Shown here piece by piece: positions 39,131 to 49,789 of a stretch of 64,000 nucleotides of DNA. A program made the position numbers and the translations under genes. Under the pieces are notes generated by a model. That model had not been told where the DNA came from and made no database searches. It saw only the letters and a list, made by a program, of their open reading frames with translations. The stretch is taken from NCBI GenBank assembly GCA_015698045.1, contig BLAL01000002.1:1-64000 (forward strand), written 5' to 3'. The first letter of the stretch is position 1; every line of letters starts with the position of its first letter. The DNA is from Rhizophagus clarus. Its lineage: Eukaryota > Glomeromycota > Glomeromycetes > Glomerales > Glomeraceae.

Positions 39131-39610
39131 GGGCTATCCTCTGGTAGCGGTGGCTGAAGCCCCCATATACATCCCCCCTTCGCGAGGATCCATACCAGAT
39201 CTCCTATCCAGTTAGCCTCCCAACGCCTTTACGGCGCATCTCTAATAATACCATAGATAAATATCATATCCATACCATACCACCCATCTATCCCAAAAAT
39301 TCCACTATCTGTCCCACTATCTGTCCCATATATAATTACTCAAATTACTAATCTAACAAAGAAAGAAAAAGAAAACGAATAACAAAGAAGAGTATAGGAC
39401 AGATAGAACAATAGGACAGATAAATATAGAAAAAGTTTTGAAAAGAAATATTTTTCAAAAAAACTTTTTATTTTCAGGTATTTAACGCGTCCTATCTAGC
39501 CCAATCTGTCCCATTTTCAGGAATGAGCTTAAATGCACTTTAAAGCCCAAGTAGATATGTAAAAATTTCATCTATACCTTCCAATAGCATACAAATATAT
39601 CTGAAAAAAT
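39131..39610 (+). repeat. left terminal inverted repeat of the Polinton
   Basis: Begins gggctatcctctggtagcgg and ends near ctgaaaaaat. It pairs with 51,966-52,442 and contains short internal repeats such as ctatctgtcccactatctgt. Confidence 0.9.
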
Positions 39611-39687
39611 CGTAATTAAACATAATCAATATATAGGTATCTAAAAATTAAATTAAACAAAGCTTATACTAAAGTATCTAACTAACA

Positions 39688-41961
39688 ATGAGTAACCAAG
39701 TAGTAATCTCAAAATTCGGTGAATCTAAAGAAGCATACAGTATTGATATACTAAAACAGCTTATCAGAGAGGCAAACAGTTTAGATGATATTACAAAAGC
39801 AAAGCGATATATTTGCAGTTACTTCATTCTCTGTTCTAATCCACATGGTGTATTTATGTGGCGACCTGATATTAAGAATTTTGAGCATATTCCCATGAAA
39901 AATATTAGTATGCTCATTTGTCTTATAACTAAAACCTTCTTTAAACAATCCAATTCTGAACAGATACCAACTAAGATAAAATTTAACATTGCCAAATGGT
40001 TTATATATGATAATTCTTCAACATGTGTAGCAACTTGTGATTCTGCAAAGCAACGTATTTATAAAATTTAAGGTTAACTCTATCTTAATATTTTTCCAGG
40101 TTTCTTATACCAATTACGTCCTTTAGCAGACTTTTCAGCCAATATCCATCAGGCAATCAAAATCATATTTACTCATATTCGAGATGTCTGGTGTTCAGGA
40201 GATTGGAATGTAACTGAATATATTATCAAATGGTTTGCTGGTATGGCTACTGGTAGAAAAATGTATTTGATTCTTTATCTTAAATCCGGTCAAGGCTGGG
40301 GTAAAGGTATTATAACTGATTTTATCCAGCGTTATGTTTTAGGTACTCAGCTAGTTTATAAAACAAGTGATTCTCAAACAATTTTGGGCAGTTTTAATGG
40401 GCAATTATTAGGTAAAGTACTTCTTTTGCTTGAAGAAATGCCAACAGAAAAAAGCCAATGGAATTCATTATATCGTGCTCTCAAAGATAAAGTTACTAGC
40501 GATACTATTGAAATCCATGAAAAATATAAAACACCTACCCAATATAAAAACTTTATGTCTACTATCGTTCTTACTAATGAAAATGCTCTCAGAGTTGAGA
40601 ATGATGATAGACGAACAGTTTTCCTAGATATCTCACCTGCTTGAAAAGGAGATTTGCAATATTTCAAACAGTTAGGTGATGCAATGAAATATCTAAGGGT
40701 GGGTGAGGTCTTCTATGCTTACTTAAAGGTTATTGCTGATAAATATCCAGATTTTAATGGCAACCCACCTCCTATGACTGCATCTAAACAAGAGCATATC
40801 GTATCTACTCTTCCACCGTTATTTCAATTTATAAAGGAGCGTATATAATAAATGATAATTATACTACTACATGCTTACCAGTTCATATATTATATGCCAC
40901 CTATACAAGCTACTGTATAAGTAAAAATATTACACCCTTATCTAAAGTTGTGGTTGCAAGAACATTATCTAATGAGTTAAATATAACAAGTGAACGAATT
41001 TATATAGATAAAAAACGTACTAGAGTTTACAACTTATCTAGAGAAACTTTATACAAGAAATATCTTAGCAATAACTGGATTCATGAAACTGATGAGATTG
41101 ATATCGAGGAAATTGATACTCCTAAAAAATTTGTATCTGATCCTAAAGCTCTTGATCAGTTCTTAGCACAAATTGGAGTAAATACGCCAAATAAGCAAAA
41201 GAAAAGTCCACCTTCAGTTCCTTTAAAGCCAGCACATCTAAAGGTAAAAGTATCATCAGACCAGAAAGAAGAAGCGACTTCTCCATTGATACCATCTGAG
41301 CCCACCGCTTCAGAATCTGTTGAAAACTTAATAGATAACTTCATAACAGAACTAAATACTCTTATACCACCTTTGGCTAAGTCAGATCAAGAACCAGGTG
41401 TAGAGCAAGAATCAGAGCAAGAACCAGAGATAGAGCCAGAACTATACGGAATACCTGGTCCTTCTATACCAGCTGAACCGTATATATCACAAGAAGTATC
41501 AAAGCCAGTTCAAAAAATTGATTCAGATCCCATGCCTAAAATGAATACCGCCAAATATTGGGAATGGATAGATAAACATAAAGATGACTACATAAAGTCT
41601 TGGTACAAGAATTCTCGTGATGAAATGATAGATGAGCTATATTCTGTAGTCAAAGAATGTTGGGCTAAATATATAGACGAAGATGACCCCCTATAACTGG
41701 GATATCCTTTTAGCCGAATTGGAAGAATTTGATAAGATTGTAAGAAGAGATAACCTATATCTCATCAAATTTGGTGATGCCATAGATAAGCTAAAAGAAT
41801 GGCTCAAATACAATGATAATGTAGATAGGCAAATAAAATGCTTAGAACTTGCCAACTATCTAAAAAGATACAATGAGAATAAGGAAACCGTATTTGTAGA
41901 TCCTCCTTCTGGTTATAAAGTTGCAAAATTACAACCAAAGATAATAGAATGCCATAGCTAA
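39688..41961 (+). CDS. SF3-type replicative helicase region of the Polinton (fossil)
   Basis: The region holds several open segments. The central one (40,243-40,644) has a P-loop-like SGQGWGKGIITDF, an acidic LLLEEMPTEK block and a later STIVLTNENALR block. This matches the A, B and C motifs of D5/SF3-type helicases used by Polintons and large DNA viruses to unwind DNA during replication. Downstream, 40,950-41,696 encodes an acidic, Pro-rich segment of unknown role, and 41,683-41,961 a small ORF (MTPYNWDILLAEL) with the motif KFGDAIDKLKEWL. The region is broken or spliced and is given here as one fossil unit. Confidence 0.65.
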
Positions 41962-42141
41962 ATAAATGAACGTGAATGTATGGAGGCCAATGGTGAGAAA
42001 TACGAATCAGATTATAATGATGACTTATCTGATGATGGCTTATTTGGTGAAATTGATCAATTATAAGGGCTAGTTATTTTATTTTTTCAAATATAGTAAT
42101 GAAAAATTGGTAATTAAATAAATACTATATATTTCAAAGAA

Positions 42142-43980
42142 ATGTTTTCAAGACTAGTTCGTCATTTACCAAATAGGCCAGATATCATAGAAGTTAAATT
42201 TAGTAGTCGACAGTTCTCTAGAGAAAGAATTACAAATCTTGATCAAAAACTTAAAGCCCGATATCCAGGCAAACAGTTTCAAATCTTACTTCCTTATGAG
42301 AATTGGAAGCCAGATTGCTGGACTACTAATGAAGATGACGCAAATCTTTTCTCCTTACTTGACCACTACGATGAGAGCCAAATGCCTGATAATATAGGTG
42401 ATCCAGAGTGGTTTGATAACTTTATCATTTATATGAGGGATTCACCAGCAGTATCAGATGGATATGGCGATACAAATGACTGCCTTTATCAGTGTTTAAA
42501 AATGGCTTATGGCTCTTATTCGAATATGCCTCAAAGTATTGAAAAGCCTGAGTATATTAAAGATTATATAAATTTGGCACGAGATGATCCTATTCCAATT
42601 GCCTGTATTGAAAAAATAGAACGATTAACTCGAAGTATTGCTATCAATGTAGTAGGTGATCATACTTATATTTCTAAGAGTCCAGCACAAAGAAGAATAA
42701 CCCTCACTCTCACTAATGAACACTATTCTCTCGTACTCAATCCAGATAGAAAACATCTCAGCTTTAAATGTAAAAGGCCAAAAAAGTTTATAACTTATCA
42801 GGAGAATGAAGTAAATGATATAGTTCACATATATAATGGAAAGGCAATTAAGTCTATTACTATCCAGCAATTTCAAAAACTTAAGTTTAGCAAAAACTAC
42901 TTCTTCGTTCCAGCTAAACGTCAAGAATCATTGGAAAAGGCATATATCAGAATTAATGCTGAACGAGATGCATTTTTACTGGAGACGAAAAAGCTGGACC
43001 TTTCAATTGATATATCATTACTTGATTGGAACATCAAGAAAACAGCTCTTTGGCTATTTGAAAAATTAAGTGTAGGTATTCTTGCTAATGAACCTCTTGA
43101 TGCACTTGAAGCGCAATGGATAAGTAAAGCAATGATGGGAGGAATTATCTGGGCACAAAATAACTGGAAAGGATATGGAAGAAGTTACGATAAAACAAGT
43201 CTTTATCCTAATATTCAGCAGTCAGCTTTCAACTTTTCTATCGGTAAAGGTAAGTTTCAGATTTTAAAAGACTTTACTAATCATCGAGGATATAGTCATT
43301 TTGGAATATTTCGTGCAAGTATTAAAAAGAAAGATATCCCATTATTTCAATATAATTACCATAATGTATATACTCATATTGATCTTACACATGCCAAAGC
43401 TCTTGGCTTTCAAGTTACATTAATTCAAGATAAAGCCTCTAATGCTCTTATTTATGAAAAAGAAACTCGAATTCAGGGCAGTGTAATCTTTGGAGAGTAT
43501 GTAGATTTTCTCTTTAAAATTAAGAATCAGGGTGGTATAGCTAGCCAAGTAGCTAAAAGAATTCTTAATACACTATGGGGCGTACTTTGCCAAAGAAAGA
43601 AAACATACAAGACTCTTACAACATCGAGTAAGTCTTTTGACTTTCCAGATGGTGAGGTATTAGATTCGATTGTACCAATAGGAGAAGAGCAGTGGAGATT
43701 CCAATTTACGAATCCAGGTAATCCCTTTAAAAGTGAATACCCAAGAATTGCCCCATTTCTTCTAGCATATGGTCGAAAGATTATTTCTGAAATGGTACAA
43801 CCCTATATAGATAAAGTCAGACGCATTCATACTGATGGGTTCATTCTAGAAGAAGATGTTAACAACTCTCCTCTTTATACCTGCTCTAAAGATGCCTTTA
43901 AGATTCTAAAAGCTCTAAAATTCAAAAAAGAAGAAGAGTGTCATGTAAAAAATGCTAACCAAGTGGTATGGACTGTATAA
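42142..43980 (+). CDS. protein-primed family B DNA polymerase of the Polinton (fossil)
   Basis: A 612-residue ORF from the ATG at 42,142. The C-terminal half has the polymerase landmarks: motif A SYDKTSLYPN (about residue 350), motif B KRILNTLWGVLCQRKK (about 475) and motif C RIHTDGFIL (about 560), as in protein-primed PolB of Polintons and related viruses. The N-terminal part contains a segment starting GDTNDCLYQCLKMAYG (about residues 110-225) with a later NEHYSLVLN, which resembles the Cys and His blocks of OTU-type cysteine proteases. Role by family: self-replication of the element. It is shorter than many Polinton polymerases. The polymerase call is firm; the OTU-like call is tentative. 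Confidence 0.85.
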   Translation: MFSRLVRHLPNRPDIIEVKFSSRQFSRERITNLDQKLKARYPGKQFQILLPYENWKPDCWTTNEDDANLFSLLDHYDESQMPDNIGDPEWFDNFIIYMRDSPAVSDGYGDTNDCLYQCLKMAYGSYSNMPQSIEKPEYIKDYINLARDDPIPIACIEKIERLTRSIAINVVGDHTYISKSPAQRRITLTLTNEHYSLVLNPDRKHLSFKCKRPKKFITYQENEVNDIVHIYNGKAIKSITIQQFQKLKFSKNYFFVPAKRQESLEKAYIRINAERDAFLLETKKLDLSIDISLLDWNIKKTALWLFEKLSVGILANEPLDALEAQWISKAMMGGIIWAQNNWKGYGRSYDKTSLYPNIQQSAFNFSIGKGKFQILKDFTNHRGYSHFGIFRASIKKKDIPLFQYNYHNVYTHIDLTHAKALGFQVTLIQDKASNALIYEKETRIQGSVIFGEYVDFLFKIKNQGGIASQVAKRILNTLWGVLCQRKKTYKTLTTSSKSFDFPDGEVLDSIVPIGEEQWRFQFTNPGNPFKSEYPRIAPFLLAYGRKIISEMVQPYIDKVRRIHTDGFILEEDVNNSPLYTCSKDAFKILKALKFKKEEECHVKNANQVVWTV

Positions 43981-44016
43981 TTAAATATTTTTTTCCTTAG
44001 ATGTAGTAATAAAAAA

Positions 44017-44130
44017 ATGGAACACGACTCATTCCCATTCACAAACAAACATCCTAGTTTTATCAAGCACGAAACATATTTGGCTGATATTATAGAAGCT
44101 TTAAAGAATGTTATATTGGCAGGTTTATAA
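44017..44130 (+). CDS. small Polinton ORF, 37 residues
   Basis: Starts MEHDSFPFTNKHPSFIKHE and is followed one base later by another small ORF. No family recognised. Short, so only moderately supported; the tight spacing suggests a compact gene cluster. Confidence 0.4.
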   Translation: MEHDSFPFTNKHPSFIKHETYLADIIEALKNVILAGL

Positions 44131-44131
44131 A

Positions 44132-44251
44132 ATGGATACAGTAAAGAATGATTTATATAATCGTATTCCTAAAGAAGTATCACCTAGACGTAAACTTAAT
44201 GAAAATGAAGCTGAAGATATATTAGCTGAACTTCTTAGCAATAAGCCATAA
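44132..44251 (+). CDS. small Polinton ORF, 39 residues
   Basis: Starts MDTVKNDLYNRIPKEVSPRR and ends in an acidic helix (NENEAEDILAELLSN). It lies directly after the 37-residue ORF. Unknown function. Confidence 0.4.
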   Translation: MDTVKNDLYNRIPKEVSPRRKLNENEAEDILAELLSNKP

Positions 44252-44278
44252 ATTTATTATTAAAAATTTGCATAAAGA

Positions 44279-44357
44279 CTGATGACGAAGTAACTTTGTC
44301 ACTAAGCAATTTTCATTTTTTTGTACAAAGGCTGATGACGAAGTAACTTTGTCACTA
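44279..44357 (+). repeat. two tandem hairpins (period 53)
   Basis: The 26-mer ctgatgacgaagtaactttg (continuing tcacta) occurs at 44,279-44,304 and 44,332-44,357. Each copy folds on itself (tgacgaag against ctttgtca with one G-T pair) around a 3-base loop. It lies between two ORFs of the element and may be a terminator or processing signal. Confidence 0.75.
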
Positions 44358-44454
44358 GGTATAATTTATTTTTAGAAAAAATCATAATTGAACATAACCT
44401 ATACTAATGTATTAATAAAAAAAGATAAGTGCTAATAGATATACTATTAATCCA

Positions 44455-44964
44455 TTGACTGGTAGAACAATTCATGTTGGTGATTCAACATTCAATCAGC
44501 TAGTTATAGAAGCATATAATTATCTTGATAGCGGATTGGTTCGAAGAGCAACTGCACCTCCACTTACAGAAACAAGGCAAAGTTATCTTAATATAGAAAC
44601 TGGATGTATGGTTCAATATGGGACTAGAACGTATTTTTATTTAATTCAAAGAGCTTATGAAATAATAGAAGATTATTATCTTGTTCCTTCAAGATTTGTA
44701 GAAATTGTGCAATCCTATCCTTCTCTATTATATTTACATGATACTCAAAGAAGACTTGAACATATTGATGTTGCACTTAAAAGAGTTAACTTTATACTGA
44801 ACGGAATAGGCTTAATCCAGATTATAGGCAAAGAGTTGAAAAAACACGCCAATTTGTTGAAAGAAGACAAAGAAAAACACGCCAATTTGTTGAAAGAAGA
44901 CAAAGAGAAACACGCCAATTTGTTGAAAGAAGACAAAGAGAAACACAACAAGAGGCACAATTAA
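44455..44964 (+). CDS. Polinton ORF of unknown function with 11-residue repeats (fossil)
   Basis: Open for about 169 codons with no ATG near its start, so the beginning is uncertain. It reads as a helical protein (FNQLVIEAYNYLDSGL, YLIQRAYEIIEDYYLV) ending in three copies of HANLLKEDKEK encoded by exact 33-bp units at 44,845, 44,878 and 44,911. A short zinc-ribbon-like segment (CKECQMPVNLNKLPENG, then CEDC) is encoded just after it, near 44,995-45,075. No family recognised. Confidence 0.5.
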   Translation: MTGRTIHVGDSTFNQLVIEAYNYLDSGLVRRATAPPLTETRQSYLNIETGCMVQYGTRTYFYLIQRAYEIIEDYYLVPSRFVEIVQSYPSLLYLHDTQRRLEHIDVALKRVNFILNGIGLIQIIGKELKKHANLLKEDKEKHANLLKEDKEKHANLLKEDKEKHNKRHN

Positions 44965-45130
44965 GAAGGCTTGCCAAACTTAACATTGCCTTATGTAAAG
45001 AGTGCCAAATGCCTGTAAATCTTAATAAGTTACCTGAAAACGGTCTTTGTGAAGACTGCAGTAAAGAAGAAATATAAAAAACAGGTAATTAAATTATTTT
45101 ATTTTTTATATAAAAAATTTCGAATAAAAG

Positions 45131-45703
45131 ATGGTTGAGCAAATTAGAAAATACTGCCCAGTTTGTGGATTTGCATTGACCAAGCCAAAAAGAGGCTTAT
45201 CTACTATCGAATTTTGACGTACAGTGCATGGATGTGCTGATATAGATAGTTTACATGAAAGTATATATAAACTAATCAAAATATTTAGATGTGTTTCACA
45301 AGATGATAAACTTACTTTTGCCTTTACTCGAGACTATGAGTATCAGTTAGAGTTTTATGATCTCTCTGTATCAGAAGAATTTAAATCGATTAAGATTTGG
45401 CTACTCAAACAGATTAATGGGTTGGATAGAGATGTAGGGGAAAAAGCTTTATATCGATTATTATTTGATTTATATGCAGAAGAAGGGATAAATGAACCCT
45501 TTGCTGTATTTTATGATATATATTGCGACAGAGTAAATAATCCATTAAGCAAAAACTTTGTTTCCCGTGCATTGAGGGCCCTTGGTCTAGTAACAAAAAT
45601 GTCAAGAATAGTAATAGATGGCAGGGAAAAAAGTATTATATCTATAAATGCGACTAGAGAAGAGTTGCTTGAGCTTTTTAGAAAGAATGGAATAGACTAT
45701 TGA
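45131..45703 (+). CDS. Polinton ORF of unknown function beside a zinc-ribbon motif (fossil)
   Basis: From 45,131 a CPVCGFALTKPKRG zinc-ribbon-like motif is encoded. The main open part (45,224-45,703) gives a helical, mildly acidic sequence (LLKQINGLDRDVGEKALYRL, SRALRALGLVTKMSRIVIDG) whose end reads like a winged-helix or primase-accessory domain. That similarity is only an impression. Its position between polymerase and packaging ATPase suggests a replication or expression role (inference). Confidence 0.45.
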
Positions 45704-45821
45704 TTCCTACCTGCAAGATAGGCTTCTTCATTAAGCCATCATTGAATAGTTTTAGAAGTGCTTTGATGCCTTCTATTATTTTTTTATCACTTAAAGGACG
45801 CTCATTCAAAAGTTCTCTATA

Positions 45822-46979
45822 TCAATCAAAAGGTGATACTGATACTGGGAAGTTATCTCTAGTAACATATACATTCTTAACTTGAGATAGGAATTTCTTA
45901 TACTCATCTCCAAGAGTACGATCATTTATTCCATAAGCTTCTCTAAAAACATATTTAGCCCAAATATCTGAATTTTTTGCCTTCGATAAGGCATCTTGTT
46001 TCAAGTAAAGTTTACGTTCCTTAGGAGAAGGAAAGTTTTGGGCAAATTCCTCTAACAAATTATTCTTTTTAGCTTCAGCTATTGCCTTCTGTCCATAAGA
46101 AGTAAATCGATTAAGATCATTCTTAGATGATTCTAAAATTGTTCTAGAATCATTCTTGGATGATCTTAGATCGATCTTAGATGAATCTGTGATCATTCTA
46201 GAATCATTCTTGAATGATCTTAGATTGATCTTAGATGAACACGTGATCATTCTAAAATCATTATTGGATGATTCCATAAAAGTTCTAAGACTAGTATCCC
46301 ATCGAACTCTAATTGATAGAGGATCAGTTTTAGGACGTCTCAAGTCAAATACTATGAATTCTCTACTTAAAGTTAGTTCGTCAATTATTGGAGCAAAAGA
46401 ATCTGATTCATTAGTATATTGTCTAATGATACGCTTTGTATCACTTAAACTGCCATGCCCACCATGTAAAGAAATATAATTTACATTTTCTCGAATTGCT
46501 TTTGGAATAGCATAAAATCTTTGGGCTGCATAAATAGCTGAAATATTTTTGTGTCGTCCATGAGTAAAGTAGCCAGTTATTTTTTCTTGGATATTTTTAG
46601 GGGCATCCATTAAATCCTCAAATATAACTACAGTAGCAATTTTGGGATCAAAGTCTTCTACATCTGGCATTTGGTGATATGAGATTGCTTCGAATGTTAC
46701 ACTCTTATCATTATCAAAGAAATCCTTTACTATTTACCATTTAGGTTCGTTTAAATATTTACCAATAAGGATTATTTTATCACAAACAATATATCGAGTT
46801 CCATCCTCTTTAGCTTTTGCGTCTCCCATTAGTAAATTAATAAGCATAGTAGTCTTTCCAGAATCTGAGCTACCAGTTACAGCAAAACGAAAGGGCCATA
46901 TTGGAGCATATTCATTTTCTTGCCTAGTATCACTACTATATTCATCCAAATTATACACATATAAATCCATTTTAAGCAA
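45822..46979 (-). CDS. FtsK/A32-type packaging ATPase of the Polinton (fossil)
   Basis: The start near 46,979 (MDLYVYNLDEYSS) leads to a Walker A motif VTGSSDSGKTTMLINLL. Further on is a Walker B block VVIFEDLMDAP, then GRHKNISAIYAAQRFYAIP, as in FtsK/HerA-type genome-packaging ATPases of Polintons and nucleocytoplasmic viruses. After the ATPase core there is a linker with two-fold repeats (SSKINLRSFKNDSRMI and a near copy) and a C-terminal helical tail. In relatives the enzyme pumps DNA into the capsid. The region is broken. Confidence 0.8.
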
Positions 46980-47010
46980 TTAGTAGTATATAGTATATAG
47001 TATATTCAAA

Positions 47011-48504
47011 ATGGCATATGTTCCCACTGATCCTACAGGGCCCCCTTCAGCACATTTAGTAGCAATGGATATTAATCAGCTAATTAATGCACTTAAGAAT
47101 GATGCAGATGCCCTACTGGTAAATGGTCGAATGACTGTTACATCAAATCTTATAAATATTAATCACGAGATTAAGCATATTATTGGATTGATTATAGCTC
47201 ATGGTATACAGGTTGAAGAAAGAGCAAGACAAACTAGGGAAGAGCTTGATACTTCGACTGGTTTATTAAAGTATTTGCAAGAAGTGACCAATGCTAGAAA
47301 ACGTGAGATTCATGGTATTAGACAACGTCTTATTGCATGTCAAAATGAGAGGAACGGATTGCAAAATGAGAGAAATCATCTGGTAAATGCAAATCGTGAT
47401 CAAGCTAATCAATTACAAGATCAGCAAGTACGGCAAAGAAGAATTAGGGATACTTTGCAACAAAGAAATAATAGATTAACACACCAACTTGCAATAGAAC
47501 GACTTACATCTAGAAACTTGGGACGAATTTGTGATAGAATGCAAGCACAATTGACTGCTCTTAGAATTCAGGCGCAGTGGTTTCGAATTAGACAAGCTGG
47601 ACCTATAATTAACAATCCTCATCCGGATAATCCACAAGTAATATGGCTACCGTTGCCAGTTTTTGCTGGAAATGATGACGATGATCTTGAGAGATTTTTT
47701 GAGTTATATAAGGGCTATATTCATAGTATTGGAATTGATCCATCGGCTGTTGCTGGTAATCCAGCCAGTTGGGAGAAAGCTATGGGTATACTTCATGCTT
47801 GCTTAACTGGTCCAGCTGCCAGCTGGTATGATAGTAATATTTTAGGAAAGAGAGTTAAGCTTAGAAATATTCTTCTTCGTGCTGCACATGGTGATGAGAC
47901 GGCATTTAAGGCTTTGACTGGTAATGCTGCTAATTGTCCAGTAAATACATGGGTTAACCCTTCTGGTGCAAGAAATATTATGGCACCTGGTGGTGTAGGT
48001 GCTAATGTTCTAGTTACTAATGTTTGGCCTGATTATGCCATAGAAGGGAATAGAGATATTTGGTTAAATCGGGCTGGTATAGAGTTTACTAATGACCCTC
48101 TTAACCATAATGTTGTTGGTGATGCAGCTGGAGCTGGTGTTGCAATTGCTGGTGGAGCAGGTGTTGGTCAACCATATGTAATCCCAGCCTATCCCTGTCA
48201 TGTTCTAATTAAAATGCGTAATGAATTTCCTACACAACAGAATGCCAGACGTCAGTTAAGATTTGGCAATCTTTTTCAAGAAAACATGCCTGTTCGAGAT
48301 TTCTATGATAAAGTTAGAAGAAGTGCTGAGTTATTAGGCTATGATAATGATGTTTTAGTTAATCAGTTTCTAAGAGGTCTGAATGATGATTGTGCTATTG
48401 AGGCTGAAAGAATTGGTGTTAAACGGGATATAGAGGAATTGGTAGGTCTTCTTGAACGAGTTGAAAAAAGAAAGGCTGAATTACGTCTTGGTAAAGAAAG
48501 ATGA
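47011..48504 (+). CDS. Gag-like capsid ORF within the Polinton (fossil)
   Basis: A 497-residue ORF from the ATG at 47,011. Residues 60-180 form a long coiled coil (RKREIHGIRQRLIACQNERN and onward). From about 215 there is a Ty3/retrotransposon-Gag-like pattern: LPVFAGNDDDDLERFFELYK, then a helical block ending LTGPAASWYD, a long insert rich in G, A and N (about 300-390), and a second helical block FQENMPVRDFYDKVRRSAE with VNQFLRGLNDDCAIEAERI. This is the order of the capsid domains of LTR-retroelement Gag. It takes the place where Polinton capsid genes usually lie. The Gag call is by motif and should be tested with a profile. Confidence 0.65.
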   Translation: MAYVPTDPTGPPSAHLVAMDINQLINALKNDADALLVNGRMTVTSNLININHEIKHIIGLIIAHGIQVEERARQTREELDTSTGLLKYLQEVTNARKREIHGIRQRLIACQNERNGLQNERNHLVNANRDQANQLQDQQVRQRRIRDTLQQRNNRLTHQLAIERLTSRNLGRICDRMQAQLTALRIQAQWFRIRQAGPIINNPHPDNPQVIWLPLPVFAGNDDDDLERFFELYKGYIHSIGIDPSAVAGNPASWEKAMGILHACLTGPAASWYDSNILGKRVKLRNILLRAAHGDETAFKALTGNAANCPVNTWVNPSGARNIMAPGGVGANVLVTNVWPDYAIEGNRDIWLNRAGIEFTNDPLNHNVVGDAAGAGVAIAGGAGVGQPYVIPAYPCHVLIKMRNEFPTQQNARRQLRFGNLFQENMPVRDFYDKVRRSAELLGYDNDVLVNQFLRGLNDDCAIEAERIGVKRDIEELVGLLERVEKRKAELRLGKER

Positions 48505-48549
48505 GAAAATATACAGTATCAGAGAGATAGACAAATTATTCCAGAGCAA

Positions 48550-49047
48550 TTGCCACCAGTTAGTCAGGAGCCAGTTATATTAAAACCAGTTCAACATCAT
48601 GCAGTTACTCAAGGAGAGATGAGTCGTTTATTGCAACAACAGGCTGAAGAGTTTCAATCCCAAATTCGTCAATTACAGGAAAGTCTTAAGGCTCGAGATG
48701 TAAAACCTGTTTATAGACCTAAGCCTAAACCTAAGCCTCAATATCATGATGATTGGGAACTTTATGCACAGGATTCATATCCTGATGAAGGTCCTAATCC
48801 GTTTGATGAAGATAGGATTGATGATAGGCATTTACAACAGCTATTCGATATGGCAAGTGGATCTGCTCCTAAAAATACATTAGAACAAAGATTAGCTGGT
48901 AAGATTGCTAAAAGAATATCAAAAGCTAGAGAAAGACGTGAAGATGCAGAGTTAAATAGGGCAATGCGTGAACTTTTCTTGGATGATCATGATGATCCTA
49001 TGGATACTTCTAATGCTATTCGAGGTGTACCTATAGAACTTGTTTAA
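48550..49047 (+). CDS. Polinton ORF, coiled-coil and acidic (fossil)
   Basis: Encodes a Q-rich coiled coil (GEMSRLLQQQAEEFQSQIRQ), a KPKPKPQ linker, an acidic region (DSYPDEGPNPFDEDRIDD) and a basic helix (KIAKRISKARERR). It follows the Gag-like ORF directly and is probably part of the same polyprotein-like unit, as the region after Gag in LTR elements. Confidence 0.5.
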   Translation: MPPVSQEPVILKPVQHHAVTQGEMSRLLQQQAEEFQSQIRQLQESLKARDVKPVYRPKPKPKPQYHDDWELYAQDSYPDEGPNPFDEDRIDDRHLQQLFDMASGSAPKNTLEQRLAGKIAKRISKARERREDAELNRAMRELFLDDHDDPMDTSNAIRGVPIELV

Positions 49048-49299
49048 GGTGAGAATGGAGAAATTATGCTTGTCCAAAAAAAAGATAGTTTCAAATAAAA
49101 GTAAGACGTCAAATCCTAGTTCTGCATCTAAATCGATATTTAAATCGACATCTAAATCGACTGGGTGGTGAAAATTCCACCAACAAACTTTACTAAAACA
49201 GAACTTATAAATCTTCTAAAGCTTACTGATATCAAAAAGATTATTCAGGAGATCGTCTATAAAATATTAGAAAATTATGAAAGTGCTCCTCAAGAACAA

Positions 49300-49760
49300 C
49301 CAGAAGTATAAGAGGAATATTTAGGTCCAATGGCTATGGATATTGATGTTGCTCAGTTGGAAAATTCTAAGGATCTTTTGGCTATAAATGGAAATGTAAA
49401 TGGAATAGATATTCAGTGTCTAGCCGATTCCTGTGCTAATGTTTCTTAGATCCAAGAAGAAGCAGTTTCAGAACTAAAACTAAAAGCCGATAAATCTATA
49501 AAGCATAGTATTGCTGGTGCGTCAGGGCTAAGTGAGACACTTGGTATAGTAAAAAATGTATCGATAGAGCTTTTACCAGGATGTATTATTAAAGAAGACC
49601 TTGTAATTCTGAAAGGATATAAGCATAGAGAAATTGGTTTGAGCCAAACATGTCTTAAAAGGTATAATTATGATATTCATGAATCTAGAAAGCATATCAC
49701 TCTTACTTGCAATAATAAAGACTATTTTATTCCCATAATTCCAGATGCAAATCGAACATA
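49300..49760 (+). CDS. retropepsin-like aspartic protease segment (fossil)
   Basis: The stretch encodes LLAINGNVNGIDIQCLADS, then a hydrophobic-alternating body with GASGLSETLGIVKNVSIEL and GCIIKEDLVIL, and a C-terminal CNNKDYFIPIIPD. This is the layout of retropepsin-like proteases of LTR retroelements: substrate-sealing start, catalytic-loop region, flap, later ILGxD-like region. Its place after a Gag-like ORF strengthens the call. Broken. Confidence 0.55.
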
Positions 49761-49789
49761 AAAAAAATATAAAATTAGATCCATTCAAC

